Assembly (NCBI GenBank): GCA_050289805.1
Contig: JBNKGL010000007.1
Span: 62,001 to 126,000 of the forward strand
Source: JAUILA01 sp050289805
GTDB taxonomy: Bacteria; Bacteroidota; Bacteroidia; Cytophagales; Cyclobacteriaceae
DNA length: 64,000 nt
Direction: 5' to 3'
Shown here in pieces: positions 34,506 through 43,990 of the stretch (the stretch's first letter is position 1; every line of letters begins with the position of its first letter). Under the pieces are notes generated by a model that saw nothing but the letters and a program-made list of their open reading frames with translations, was not told where the DNA came from and searched no databases. A program made the translations under genes and the position numbers.

Positions 34506-35242
34506 TAATTACGGTTTTCCACAGAAAGATTATGGGTATGCTGAATGAAATAGGAATTACCCTGAAGTGTTGTGATCTCAGCAACCACGGGCACCTCCTT
34601 CATAATAAACATTCCCGGCGGAACTACGAATTCCATTTTTGCCTTGCCTTTGCCATTACCTTTAAGCTTGGTGGCACCGTCGGGAATCGCTCCATTCTCA
34701 TCAAGTACGGTCACATAGTATTCAACACGCCTGTTGCCGTTGGATACGTTGAATTGAACAATGAATTTTCCATTCTTTAACAGCTGATCTTCCTCCGTAA
34801 CAACCAGGTGGGGATATTTTTTCTTGAGACTTCCATCCAGCAAATATTCCTTCAGCCCGGTTGTTGGCTTGCCTTCAAAATATGGTACCTCAGACATCAG
34901 TTTCCCATTTTCATGGTAACGCTCCCGGATGCCATGTAATTTCCCGTATTCATATCGTGATACCTGGTATGGGTGCCCATTTTCATAGAAGGTCTTTGCC
35001 TCGCCGTGCTTATATCCATTCACATACTCAATGGATTGACGCAGGGTGCCATCCTGATAAAAGTTTTTTGCCAGACCATTTTTCTTCTTATTTTCGATCG
35101 GAACTTCGGTCTTTAGTGTGCCATCGGGAAAATAGGCTCTGAAAAAATTCTCATCTTTCTTTTCCTTTTCCTCCGACTGCATGAAGTCAGGAACACAGGA
35201 AGTAAATACCACAAAAATCAGTGTAAAAGTTATATAGTGCAT
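34502..35242 (-). CDS. MORN-repeat (YwqK-like) lipoprotein
   Basis: 246 residues. Signal sequence with lipobox VVFTSC indicates a lipoprotein. Residues about 35-145 contain four to five MORN/YwqK-type repeats of the form FYxDGTLRxxxxYxNGxxxGxxxxFYENG. The last third is a beta-rich region of unknown type. Proteins of this family are often labelled YwqK antitoxin, but no toxin gene is present and the signal peptide argues against that role. Confidence 0.8.
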   Translation of the reverse strand: MHYITFTLIFVVFTSCVPDFMQSEEKEKKDENFFRAYFPDGTLKTEVPIENKKKNGLAKNFYQDGTLRQSIEYVNGYKHGEAKTFYENGHPYQVSRYEYGKLHGIRERYHENGKLMSEVPYFEGKPTTGLKEYLLDGSLKKKYPHLVVTEEDQLLKNGKFIVQFNVSNGNRRVEYYVTVLDENGAIPDGATKLKGNGKGKAKMEFVVPPGMFIMKEVPVVAEITTLQGNSYFIQHTHNLSVENRNY

Positions 35243-35281
35243 CCTAAAAAATTAATAGTCCTCAAATAAATTAAATTTCAA

Positions 35282-35908
35282 ATGTCAGGCAAAGAAATTC
35301 TTCAGGAAATTACGTCATACCTTCTTTCCATGCCAGTTTCTGAAGGATTGGGTCTCATTTTCGGAATACTGGCAGTCATTTTTTTAATTAAGGAAAGCAT
35401 ATGGACATGGCCATGGGGGATTGCATATACGATCGTTTCGTTGATCGTATTCTGGGAGCAGCGGCTTTACGGCGATCTGCTCCTTCACATCATATATCTG
35501 GTACTGAATATTTATGGTTGGTATCACTGGATTCACGGTACTTCCAATAAGGATGATGAATTACACATCACCAATATTCCCGTTAAAAATCTTCTGGCCG
35601 TGACCCTGGTATCTGCCCTGGGAATAGTTGGTTTTGGGTTTCTGCTTAAAGAATATTCCAACGCATCAGTGCCTTACTGGGATAGCGCCACCAGTATTTT
35701 AAGTATTGCTGCCATGTGGATGACCACGCAAAAACGAATTGAAAACTGGATCCTTTGGCTTATTATTGATATCCTGGCTACGGGTATTTATGTTTATAAA
35801 TCGATGTATTTCTATGCACTCCTCTACTTCTTGTATATCGGGATGGCAATTGCAGGTTATATGGAATGGAAAAAGCTTCAGAAAAGACAACTTCAGCAAT
35901 CAAAATAG
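35282..35908 (+). CDS. pnuC: Nicotinamide riboside transporter PnuC
   Basis: 208-residue inner-membrane protein with about seven helices. ESIWTWPWGIAYTIVSLIVFWEQRLYGDLLLHIIYLVLNIYGWYHW is the family's aromatic-rich core, and WILWLIIDILATGIYVYKSMYFYALLYFLY the C-terminal part. It imports nicotinamide riboside, which the overlapping kinase gene then traps by phosphorylation. Confidence 0.93.
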   Translation: MSGKEILQEITSYLLSMPVSEGLGLIFGILAVIFLIKESIWTWPWGIAYTIVSLIVFWEQRLYGDLLLHIIYLVLNIYGWYHWIHGTSNKDDELHITNIPVKNLLAVTLVSALGIVGFGFLLKEYSNASVPYWDSATSILSIAAMWMTTQKRIENWILWLIIDILATGIYVYKSMYFYALLYFLYIGMAIAGYMEWKKLQKRQLQQSK

Positions 35909-36420
35909 GGATTACAGGCCCCGAAAGCAGCGGTAAAACATGGATGGCACAAGCCCTTGCATCGCAATTCGATGACCTGTGGCTACCCGAATATGCCCGC
36001 GAATATCTATCTGCCCTGGACCGGGAATATGATATTCATGATCTGGATATCATTGCAGGGAAGCAACTGGATCGTGAAGATGAATACCTGAAGCAGGCGC
36101 ATCGTGTATTGTTTTGTGATACCGATGTATTGGTGCTCAAAATTTGGTATGAACATAAATTTGGGAAGGTTCCGGCATTCATTGATGAAGCTTTATCAGC
36201 TAATTCCTATTCCCTTCATTTGGTGATGAAACCAGACATTGCTTACGAGGAAGACCCGTTACGGGAAAATCCAGCATTGGGTATGTATTTCTTTGACCGT
36301 TTTATTGAAAACCTGGAATCGTACGGATTTGCGTATGAAGTAATTTCAGGCTCTTTCGCTGAGCGCATAAAAAAAGCCGGAAAACATATCCAGCAATTGC
36401 TGGATAATGCCCCGGCCTGA
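35866..36420 (+). CDS. nadR: Nicotinamide riboside kinase/NadR-like ATPase
   Basis: 184 residues. P-loop GPESSGKT (18-25) and PEYAREYL follow the NadR C-terminal kinase pattern, with CDTDVLVLKIWYEHKFG as the Walker B region. It lacks the HTH and adenylyltransferase domains of enterobacterial NadR, so it is a kinase only. It overlaps pnuC by 43 bases. The pair is an NAD-salvage unit: uptake plus phosphorylation of nicotinamide riboside. Confidence 0.9.
   Translation: MEKASEKTTSAIKIGITGPESSGKTWMAQALASQFDDLWLPEYAREYLSALDREYDIHDLDIIAGKQLDREDEYLKQAHRVLFCDTDVLVLKIWYEHKFGKVPAFIDEALSANSYSLHLVMKPDIAYEEDPLRENPALGMYFFDRFIENLESYGFAYEVISGSFAERIKKAGKHIQQLLDNAPA
36369..36416 (-). terminator. Intrinsic terminator for 36439-37014, nested in the nadR 3' end
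   Basis: On the minus strand, a nested hairpin (outer GCCGG/CCGGC arms at 36412-36416 and 36376-36380, inner perfect 20-bp palindrome TATCCAGCAATTGCTGGATA at 36387-36406) is followed by TTTTTTT (36375-36369). It begins 22 bases after the stop of the collagen-like lipoprotein gene and lies entirely inside the end of the nadR coding sequence. There is no T-run on the plus strand side. Confidence 0.65.
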
Positions 36421-36438
36421 AAAAATTATCCTAATGGA

Positions 36439-37014
36439 TTAACGTCTTACCAGCGAATTATTGTATTCATGGACAACAGATTTATTATCCAATCCCATCG
36501 CATCCATCACAGCATAATAATCATCGAAGTCAACTGCCGCCATTTTTCCGTTCGCTGAAACAAACTGACCTGGTATAACAACTACACGCACTATCCAGTC
36601 GTCGGTATCAATGGGTTCCAGTAATTCCGTATTAAAATCAGTATTCAGGAAAAGACTTACGTCATAACGCGTAAAATCATAATTATACTGGATCAATCCA
36701 TTATCGGAAAATACAGTCTGGGGAAGTGCTCTCCAGATATCAACAAGTTCACCATCGATTTCAGTTTGTCCCCACAGAAAATAAACAAGCGTTACATCCG
36801 AAGGCAGGGCTACAAAATCATCAAGGTACGGCAGAAATACTGTGTAGTTTTCTTCCGGCAGGAAGTCAACTTCATATTCAAATACAAAACTTTCAATATT
36901 TACTCCGTCTAAACCAGGTTCTCCCTGGGGACCACGCGGACCAATCGGGCCTTCCGGACCTTCACACGCCATGAAGGTCACGATTACTAATAGGAATGGA
37001 ATTAACTTTTTCAT
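36439..37014 (-). CDS. Collagen-like-repeat lipoprotein
   Basis: 191 residues starting MKKLIPFLLV, with lipobox VTFMAC. Immediately after the lipid-modified cysteine come six to seven Gly-X-Y triplets (GPEGPIGPRGPQGEPGLDG), a miniature collagen-like stalk, followed by a beta-rich domain of about 150 residues with no recognised motif (EYEVDFLPEENYTVFLP...). It is probably anchored in the outer membrane with the stalk as a spacer. An upstream in-frame ATG at 37023 adds three residues. It is flanked by terminators on both sides, so it forms a single-gene unit. Confidence 0.75.
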   Translation of the reverse strand: MKKLIPFLLVIVTFMACEGPEGPIGPRGPQGEPGLDGVNIESFVFEYEVDFLPEENYTVFLPYLDDFVALPSDVTLVYFLWGQTEIDGELVDIWRALPQTVFSDNGLIQYNYDFTRYDVSLFLNTDFNTELLEPIDTDDWIVRVVVIPGQFVSANGKMAAVDFDDYYAVMDAMGLDNKSVVHEYNNSLVRR

Positions 37015-37070
37015 CACAATCAATTATTTATTTTCATACTACACAAACACCGTTCCATTTCACGGATTAT

Positions 37071-37100
37071 CAAAAAAAACCCACATAAGAATGTGGGTTT
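37071..37100 (-). terminator. Strong intrinsic terminator after the M16 protease gene
   Basis: AAACCCACAT and ATGTGGGTTT form a perfect 10-bp stem with the tetraloop read as TCTT on the minus strand, followed on that strand by a run of eight T. It lies 30 bases after the M16 stop codon and ends the long minus-strand run that begins at mazG. Confidence 0.85.
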
Positions 37101-37129
37101 CAGTTCGTTGCAAATCTATGTATTATAGT

Positions 37130-39943
37130 CTAATTATCCTCAGGCATCAGGACTATCTGGATGTATCGATCATCCGTTAGGTACTTTTTCGCCGTTTCTT
37201 TGAGCTTATCAGAGGTTAAAGCGTCAATTTTTTCGGTGAAATTTTTCACTCTGTCCAGCGGCAGATCATAATAATACGAGCTGTACAGGGTTCCGAGCCA
37301 GTATGAATTCTGTTCGAGATTTTCCTTTCTTTCACGACGCTGAGTTTCCTTGATCTTTTGCAGATCTTCATCGGAAACACCCTCCTTCTTTATCTTATCT
37401 ATCTCCGCCAATGCGGCATTCATCAGGTCCTCTGCGTTATCGGGAGAACATGGAAATCCGATTCTGAACGTATAGTTTTCATACGGAATTTTAGTCATGC
37501 TTCCACGCGCTCCAACACCATACACTCCACCTTTTTCTTCCCGGAGGATTTCGATGAGCTTATTAGAAAGCACTTCACCGAGCGATGACAGGTAATAACT
37601 TTCATCCAGATCATACGCTGCAGGACCAGTATAGATCATTGTAACTGTACTTTTGGGGTCTGTACCCTTTTTGATTTCTTCCTTCAGCGGTCCTGAAGGA
37701 GGCCGTATTCCAAGATCTTTATAGGATTCAGCGGAAACCGATCCAGGCAAACTGCCAAGGTAGAGTTCAAGCATTGGCTTGATCTTTTCAATGTCAAAGT
37801 TCCCTACAAAAAAGAAGGTAAAATCGCCGGCGTTGGCGAAACGTTCCTTGTAAATTTCAAATGCGCGATCAAAATCGATACTTTCCATTTCTTCAACGGT
37901 AGGGAAATAGCCACCCCTTGGATTGTCTTGCGCAAGAATTCGTGACACCTTATCAGAATAATAAAACTGAGGGCTTGCCATAAGATTCTGCATCAGCATC
38001 TTGTTTTTGTTCACATAGGAACTGAATGCATCCGGATCTTTTCGTGGGGCACTGAAATACAGATGAACGAGCTGCAATGCGGTTTCCAGGTCTTCCGGTG
38101 TGGTACTTCCGCTCATACCTTCATTATAGGTACTAATAAATGCACCCACATTTACAGATTTTCCTGAAAGCATTTTGTCAATATCAGAAGGAGAAAAATC
38201 CCGAACGCCACTTTCTGATATAATACCGCTGGCATTGGATGCCTCGATATCATCCTGCAAAGGATAAAGAGAACGACCACCCATTGAAAACGCGCGAAAC
38301 ACGATCTCATCATTTTTAAAATCGGTCGATTTTAAAATCACTTTCATCCCGTTCGACAAGGTAAGCTCTGTGGCCTCCACATCTTCCAGGTTCTTTGAGG
38401 AAACGATTTTACCGGGATTCGGCATTGTATCAATGAATGAGGAAGCCACTTCCTTATCCTCATATGGAGTTATTTCTTCCGATTCTACCTCATTCAATAT
38501 CTGCATGATATCACCGGTTCCGGGCATTGTAACTCCCTCTTTTTCCGGGCCCATTATAACCACCACACGGTTCTCATCTGTAATCCACTTGGCAGCCAGG
38601 CTATTTACTTCTTCAAGCGTTATTGTTGGAAGTACTTCTTCATAAAATTCATATTCGAATCCGATTCCCGGAATAGGTTCATCTGATAGAAAATTCCGGA
38701 TATATTCAGAGGCATAACGTCCTGATTCGGTCTTATCCCGCTCCTTAAATGCAGTTTCATAGCGGTTTAGAACGGTTTTCTTATAACGATCAAGTTCTCC
38801 CTGTGTAAAGCCAAATTTTTTAACCCGTTCATTTTCCCGAACGAGTGTTTTCAGCCCTTTGTCAATTCCATTTTCTCCTACAACCGCAAATGATGAATAG
38901 GAGCTTTTGGTGCGCACCATATTCCCATAGCTCGTGCTGGCAAAGAGGAAGGGTGGATCGGCAGATTCCTGGAGTTCCGACAGGCGCTGATTCAACATAC
39001 CGTTATACAGGGAATAGACGGCATCTCTTCTGAAGTCGCCGATCGTCTCTGTTTTCTCAAGGTCTTCCTTGTAAACCAGCTGAATCTGGGTAAACTGAGC
39101 CTCTTTATCTGTGACAATGGAAACAAAGGTTTCTGTATGGTCAGGAACTTCGAACAACTCTTTCGGCCGGGGATTCGCAGGGTTCTTCAATTTACCGAAG
39201 CGTTCCTTAATCTTTTTTTCCATCGCATCAACATCGATGTCACCCACCGCTACAACAGCCATAAGATCCGGTCTGTACCAGTCGCGGTAAAATTTGCGCA
39301 ACGTCTCGTAATCGAAACTTTCCAGGACCTCTTTTTTTCCTATAGGCAGTCTTTCGGCATACCGCGAATCCTTGAACATCACGGGAAACCATTCATCCCT
39401 CATACGCTGATTGGCACCCTGTCCCAGTCTCCATTCCTCTATAACCACGCCTCTTTCCTTATCAATTTCTTCATCTGTGAGGAGCACATTTGATGCCCAG
39501 TCTTCCAGTACCTGGAGACCCTGGTTTAAGATGTCTTCATCATCAGAAGGTATTGGCAGAATATAGACCGTTTCATCAAAACTAGTATACGCGTTCAGGT
39601 CTGCGCCAAATTTTACGCCCACCGACTGGAGGTAACTCACCAACTCATTCTTTTCAAAATTCTTAGTCCCATTGAAGGCCATATGTTCCATGAAATGGGC
39701 CAGTCCCTGCTGATCCTCATCTTCCATCATGGAACCAACATTTACCACAAGACGGAGTTCAACTTTGTCCTCCGGCTTCTCATTATGACGGATATAGTAT
39801 TTAAGGCCATTATCCAGGACACCAACTTTTACATTGGGGTCGATGGGAATTTCCTGATTTATTTTTCCCTGAATTTGATTTTCCTGCGCAAAAAGTAATG
39901 CAGGAAACAATAGCCAGACAGCTATCCAAATAAGATTTTTCAT
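37130..39943 (-). CDS. M16-family zinc metallopeptidase, two-domain, exported
   Basis: 937 residues from MKNLIWIAVW, with signal peptide ending near FAQ (20). The inverted zinc motif HFMEH lies at 83-87 in GLAHFMEHMAFNGTKNF, with the third ligand expected about 75 residues later (EEIDKERGVVIEEW). A second, probably non-catalytic M16 half begins near 530. This pitrilysin/processing-protease-like family degrades peptides in the periplasm of Bacteroidota. An upstream in-frame start (40009) adds a non-signal stretch and is rejected. Confidence 0.93.
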   Translation of the reverse strand: MKNLIWIAVWLLFPALLFAQENQIQGKINQEIPIDPNVKVGVLDNGLKYYIRHNEKPEDKVELRLVVNVGSMMEDEDQQGLAHFMEHMAFNGTKNFEKNELVSYLQSVGVKFGADLNAYTSFDETVYILPIPSDDEDILNQGLQVLEDWASNVLLTDEEIDKERGVVIEEWRLGQGANQRMRDEWFPVMFKDSRYAERLPIGKKEVLESFDYETLRKFYRDWYRPDLMAVVAVGDIDVDAMEKKIKERFGKLKNPANPRPKELFEVPDHTETFVSIVTDKEAQFTQIQLVYKEDLEKTETIGDFRRDAVYSLYNGMLNQRLSELQESADPPFLFASTSYGNMVRTKSSYSSFAVVGENGIDKGLKTLVRENERVKKFGFTQGELDRYKKTVLNRYETAFKERDKTESGRYASEYIRNFLSDEPIPGIGFEYEFYEEVLPTITLEEVNSLAAKWITDENRVVVIMGPEKEGVTMPGTGDIMQILNEVESEEITPYEDKEVASSFIDTMPNPGKIVSSKNLEDVEATELTLSNGMKVILKSTDFKNDEIVFRAFSMGGRSLYPLQDDIEASNASGIISESGVRDFSPSDIDKMLSGKSVNVGAFISTYNEGMSGSTTPEDLETALQLVHLYFSAPRKDPDAFSSYVNKNKMLMQNLMASPQFYYSDKVSRILAQDNPRGGYFPTVEEMESIDFDRAFEIYKERFANAGDFTFFFVGNFDIEKIKPMLELYLGSLPGSVSAESYKDLGIRPPSGPLKEEIKKGTDPKSTVTMIYTGPAAYDLDESYYLSSLGEVLSNKLIEILREEKGGVYGVGARGSMTKIPYENYTFRIGFPCSPDNAEDLMNAALAEIDKIKKEGVSDEDLQKIKETQRRERKENLEQNSYWLGTLYSSYYYDLPLDRVKNFTEKIDALTSDKLKETAKKYLTDDRYIQIVLMPEDN

Positions 39944-39996
39944 AGAATAGAAAGTTTTGTCGTTTACAGAAATAAATCGACTGGGGGTGTCATTAG

Positions 39997-40004
39997 TGAA
40001 GATA
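39997..40004 (-). promoter_or_regulatory. Possible -7 box of the M16 gene
   Basis: On the minus strand TATCTTCA (six of eight match TANNTTTG) is 54 bases from the M16 start, with TTTG 21 bases upstream (40026-40029). The spacing is good and the -7 match is weak. Confidence 0.3.
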
Positions 40005-40023
40005 CACAATCTTAAATACTTGA

Positions 40024-40038
40024 ACCAAATGATTTGGT
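40024..40038. promoter_or_regulatory. 15-base palindrome between lspA and the M16 gene
   Basis: ACCAAAT-G-ATTTGGT has perfect 7-bp arms with one central base. It overlaps the last base of the lspA stop codon and contains the TTTG that would be the -33 element of the M16 promoter, so it could be an operator. Confidence 0.35.
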
Positions 40039-40682
40039 CAGGATATTATTTCTCCGGTTTCTTCTTTAGTTTCCTCATCATCAACATGATCCTGCAGAAT
40101 ATGATCGGTTCGATCCTTAAAGAATCGCTTCTGAAAAATCAGAATTGAAACTACACCAATGAAGATTGAGGAGTCGGCAATATTGAAAACCGGACTGAAA
40201 AAGAGGAATCTGCCGCCGCCCACATAGGGCACCCAATCAGGATAGTAGCCATCGAATAATGGAAAAAACAGCATATCGACCACCTGTCCGTGAAACCAGG
40301 GTGTAGGAGACCCGGCAGGTGCATTTCCCAGTAAAACACCGTAAAACGTACTATCAATCACATTACCAACGGCACCGCCCAGGATCAGGGCAAGGCACCA
40401 TAGAAGGCCCGGTCTTGCATCGCGTTTATACAGAAAATAAATATAGTATGAGATCCCCACCATGGCCAGGAGCCTGAACAGTGTAAGGACAAGTTTACCA
40501 TAAGCATGGTCGGAACGTAACCCAAAGGCCATTCCCGGATTCAGCAGGTAATGAATCCTGAACCATTCACCGAACACGTTGAATTCAGTATTCAGATCCA
40601 TATTGTAATGTACCAGGAGTTTTACTGCCTGATCGATGACAATAATTAAAAGTGCCAGCAAATAATATTTTTTCAACTTCAC
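40038..40682 (-). CDS. lspA: Lipoprotein signal peptidase LspA
   Basis: Inner-membrane aspartyl protease that cuts prolipoproteins before the lipid-modified cysteine. 214 residues, four helices. The catalytic Asp motifs are GGAVGNVIDS and FNIADSSIFIG, and DQAVKLLVHYN is the usual N-terminal motif. It directly follows ileS (adjacent stop and start), the common ileS-lspA order. It presumably serves the many lipoproteins in this window. Confidence 0.94.
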   Translation of the reverse strand: MKLKKYYLLALLIIVIDQAVKLLVHYNMDLNTEFNVFGEWFRIHYLLNPGMAFGLRSDHAYGKLVLTLFRLLAMVGISYYIYFLYKRDARPGLLWCLALILGGAVGNVIDSTFYGVLLGNAPAGSPTPWFHGQVVDMLFFPLFDGYYPDWVPYVGGGRFLFFSPVFNIADSSIFIGVVSILIFQKRFFKDRTDHILQDHVDDEETKEETGEIIS

Positions 40683-43600
40683 TTACAGTTCAATTTTAAC
40701 CTGGAGTTTTTGATCATCGATGTCCAATTCAACCAAATCTGAAATTCCATCTTCAAATTCCAGCGACAGCGCCTGTGTTTCACGGCAAATATATTCTTTA
40801 TTTGCTTTTAAAGCAGTTTCAATTAACTCCGGTGCGGGGGCGATCCTGATCTTAATTTTATCCTGCACATCCAGCCCCATATCTTTCCTCAGGTTCTGAA
40901 GGCGATTTACCACATCCCGCGCAATCCCTTCCTGCTTCAGTTCATCACTCAGAGTAATATCCAGGGCTACGGTAAGATTTCCTTCCGAAGCCACAGACCA
41001 TCCTGGAATATCATCATAAAAAATCTCTACATCTTCGGGGGTAAGAATAATTTCTTTTCCACCTGCCTGAACGCTGACGGATCCAGTTGTTTCCAGTTCA
41101 GAAATTGTCTCCGGCCCCATTTTATTAATCGCTGCAGCGAGCTCTTTCATCGCAGACCCGTACATCTGTCCGAGCCTCCTGAAGTTAGGCTTAATCCGTT
41201 TTACAAGAATTCCGTCTTCGTCTGAAACAAATTCTATTTGTTTGATATTCACTTCAGAAAGGATAATATCTTCGACCGCTTCTACCTGACGCTTAAATTT
41301 TTCATTTACTTCCGGCAGCAATATCTTTTGTAATGGCTGGCGCACTTTCAGCTTATGTTTTTTGCGCAATGAGTGAACCAGTGAAGAAATACGTTGCGAC
41401 AATCGCATACGTTCTTCCAGATCCGCATCAATGACCGTATCATCAAATGCAGGGAAATCCGCCAGGTGCACAGAATCCCTGTCCTCCAGCGCCGTTACTT
41501 TATTCAGATCCAGGTATAACTGGTCCATATAAAACGGAGCTACAGGGGCAGATAATTTGGCGATTGATACAAGACAGGTATAAAGTGTCTGGTATGCTGC
41601 TTTCTTATCCTCATTGAAATCACCCCGCCAGAAGCGTTTCCTGTTAAGACGTACGTACCAGTTGCTCAGATCATCGATCGTAAAATCCTGGATCAGCCGG
41701 GTCGCCCTTGTTGGCTCATACTCATCATAGGCTGCTTCAACCTGTTTAATAACAGTATTCAATCGTGAAAGAATCCATCGGTCACTCTCCGTTCGCTCGC
41801 TTACCGGAATTGGCGTTCCTGAAAAATCAAAGCCATCAAGGTTCGCATACAGTGCGAAGAAGCTATACGTATTATGCAGGGTGCCAAAGAAACGGCGTTG
41901 TGCCTCCTGAACTCCGTCAAGGTTAAATTTCAAATTATCCCAGGGATTTGCATTTGAAATCATGTACCAGCGCGTGGCATCAGCCCCGTAGGTATCCAGT
42001 GTCTCAAAAGGGTTGACCGCATTACCCAGCCGCTTCGACATTTTATTCCCGTTCTTATCGAGCACTAGCCCGTTAGCCATCACATTCTTGAATGCAACGC
42101 TATCAAATAGCATGACAGCTATGGCGTGAAGTGTAAAGAACCATCCCCTGGTCTGATCTACGCCTTCGGCAATAAAATCTGCGGGAAAGCTCTTTTCAAA
42201 AATATCCTTGTTTTCAAATGGATAATGCCATTGCGCATACGGCATGGCACCTGAATCAAACCAGACATCGATAAGATCGGGCTCCCTCCTCATCGGTTTG
42301 CCGGACTCACTTACCAGGATTACATTATCCACATAAGGTCGGTGAAGGTCGAAGTCCTCCGGAAGCTGACTATCCATAAAACCGGCAGACACAGACTTGG
42401 CAACTTCGGCACGAAGTTCTTCCAATGAACCAATGCAGATTTCCTCAGAACGGTCTTCTGTCACCCAGATAGGCAGCGGAGTTCCCCAGAATCTGCTTCG
42501 GGAGAGGTTCCAATCGACCAGGTTTTCGAGCCAATTCCCAAATCTGCCTGTACCTGTAGATGCCGGTTTCCAGTTGATGGTTTCATTCAACGCAACGAGC
42601 TTATCCTTCATGGCTGTAGTCCTGATGAACCATGAATCAAGGGGGTAATACAGCACCGGTTTGTCAGTTCGCCAGCAGTGCGGATAACTGTGCTCATATT
42701 TCTCAACCTTGAATGCGCGGTTTTCCTCCTTAAGTTTAATTGCGATATCAACATCCAGCGATCGTTCCGGGGCCTCACCCTCCGGATAGTATTCATTCTT
42801 TACAAACCGGCCTCCAAATTCCCCGATCTCTTTGACATACCTGCCTTGCTTATCTACAATCGGTACCTTGTTTCCTTCATCATCTGTTACCAGGATCGCT
42901 CCGATGCCATTTTGAGCGGCAACACGCTGGTCATCTGCACCGAATGTAGGCGAAATATGGACAATTCCTGTTCCGTCCTCTGTGGTTACAAAATCCCCGA
43001 CAACAACCCTGAAAGCCGGCCCATCCGGTTCGACAAAGGGAAAAAGCTGTTCATAAGTACGCCCGGCAAGTTCTTTTCCTTTAAAAGTTTCAACGATCTG
43101 ATACGGAATTACCTTATCCCCTCCGGTGTACTCTTCAAAGCTGGCATTCTCCCCCTTTTCATCAAAATATTCCTTGATGCGATCACTGGCCAGAATGACA
43201 TTTACCGGTTCATAGGTATAGGGATTGAAGGTTTTTACCTTCACATATTCAATATTTTCTCCAACAGCCAGCGCTGTGTTTCCCGCAAGTGTCCACGGGG
43301 TGGTAGTCCATGCAAGGAAGTAAACATCTTCTTCATCCTTTGCCTTAAACTGTGCTGTAACGGTTGTATCCTTGACATCCTTATAGGTGCCCGGCTGGTT
43401 TAGTTCATGGGAACTAAGGCCGGTTCCCGCTGCGGGGGAATAGGGCTGGATGGTATACCCTTTATACAACAGACCTTTGTCATAAAATTTCTTCAGCAGG
43501 TACCACAATGTTTCCATGTAGTCCCGGTCGAATGTAACATAGGGATGTTCAAGATCGACCCAGTAACCCATTTTCCGGGTAAGATCATCCCACTCATTCT

Positions 43601-43982
43601 TGAATTTCATCACCGTTTCACGGCATCGTACATTATACTCCTCCACAGAAATGGTTTTCCCGATGTCCTCCTTCGTGATTCCCAGCTCCTTCTCGACCTG
43701 CAATTCTACAGGAAGCCCATGGGTATCCCATCCTCCCTTGCGCTTCACCTGGAATCCCTGCATGGTCTTGAACCTGCAGAAGACATCTTTAATTGCTCGC
43801 GCCATCACGTGATGAATGCCGGGAGTACCATTTGCAGAAGGCGGACCTTCATAAAATGTAAACGTGGGCCTGCCTTCCCTGGTCTCTACAGATTTTTCGA
43901 AAATCTCGTTCTCCTCCCAAAATTTCAGGACGTCCGCCGCAAGTTCGGCATAGTTAATCTGTTTGTATTCCTTATACTTCAC
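40683..43982 (-). CDS. ileS: Isoleucyl-tRNA synthetase
   Basis: 1099-residue class I synthetase. HIGH-type motif GTPGIHHVMARAIKDV near residue 55, KMSKRLGN as the KMSKS-type motif, the CP1 editing domain between them, DVWFDSGAMPYAQW and a C-terminal region with anticodon-binding helices. This is the longer IleRS form without an obvious C-terminal zinc finger (no CxxC pair near the end), as in eukaryotic-type IleRS2, which is often less sensitive to mupirocin. That last point is family knowledge, not shown here. Confidence 0.95.
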   Translation of the reverse strand: MKYKEYKQINYAELAADVLKFWEENEIFEKSVETREGRPTFTFYEGPPSANGTPGIHHVMARAIKDVFCRFKTMQGFQVKRKGGWDTHGLPVELQVEKELGITKEDIGKTISVEEYNVRCRETVMKFKNEWDDLTRKMGYWVDLEHPYVTFDRDYMETLWYLLKKFYDKGLLYKGYTIQPYSPAAGTGLSSHELNQPGTYKDVKDTTVTAQFKAKDEEDVYFLAWTTTPWTLAGNTALAVGENIEYVKVKTFNPYTYEPVNVILASDRIKEYFDEKGENASFEEYTGGDKVIPYQIVETFKGKELAGRTYEQLFPFVEPDGPAFRVVVGDFVTTEDGTGIVHISPTFGADDQRVAAQNGIGAILVTDDEGNKVPIVDKQGRYVKEIGEFGGRFVKNEYYPEGEAPERSLDVDIAIKLKEENRAFKVEKYEHSYPHCWRTDKPVLYYPLDSWFIRTTAMKDKLVALNETINWKPASTGTGRFGNWLENLVDWNLSRSRFWGTPLPIWVTEDRSEEICIGSLEELRAEVAKSVSAGFMDSQLPEDFDLHRPYVDNVILVSESGKPMRREPDLIDVWFDSGAMPYAQWHYPFENKDIFEKSFPADFIAEGVDQTRGWFFTLHAIAVMLFDSVAFKNVMANGLVLDKNGNKMSKRLGNAVNPFETLDTYGADATRWYMISNANPWDNLKFNLDGVQEAQRRFFGTLHNTYSFFALYANLDGFDFSGTPIPVSERTESDRWILSRLNTVIKQVEAAYDEYEPTRATRLIQDFTIDDLSNWYVRLNRKRFWRGDFNEDKKAAYQTLYTCLVSIAKLSAPVAPFYMDQLYLDLNKVTALEDRDSVHLADFPAFDDTVIDADLEERMRLSQRISSLVHSLRKKHKLKVRQPLQKILLPEVNEKFKRQVEAVEDIILSEVNIKQIEFVSDEDGILVKRIKPNFRRLGQMYGSAMKELAAAINKMGPETISELETTGSVSVQAGGKEIILTPEDVEIFYDDIPGWSVASEGNLTVALDITLSDELKQEGIARDVVNRLQNLRKDMGLDVQDKIKIRIAPAPELIETALKANKEYICRETQALSLEFEDGISDLVELDIDDQKLQVKIEL

Positions 43983-43990
43983 TTCTTCTC

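Noticed and set aside
34502..35242. Reading the MORN-repeat lipoprotein as a YwqK antitoxin of a toxin-antitoxin pair
   Set aside because: It has a lipoprotein signal, no toxin gene adjoins, and the neighbour is a convergent secreted TPR protein.
42678..43403. Open frame of 241 codons on the plus strand opposite ileS
   Set aside because: It lies wholly inside the well-supported ileS gene, has no recognisable domain and looks like a reverse-strand shadow.
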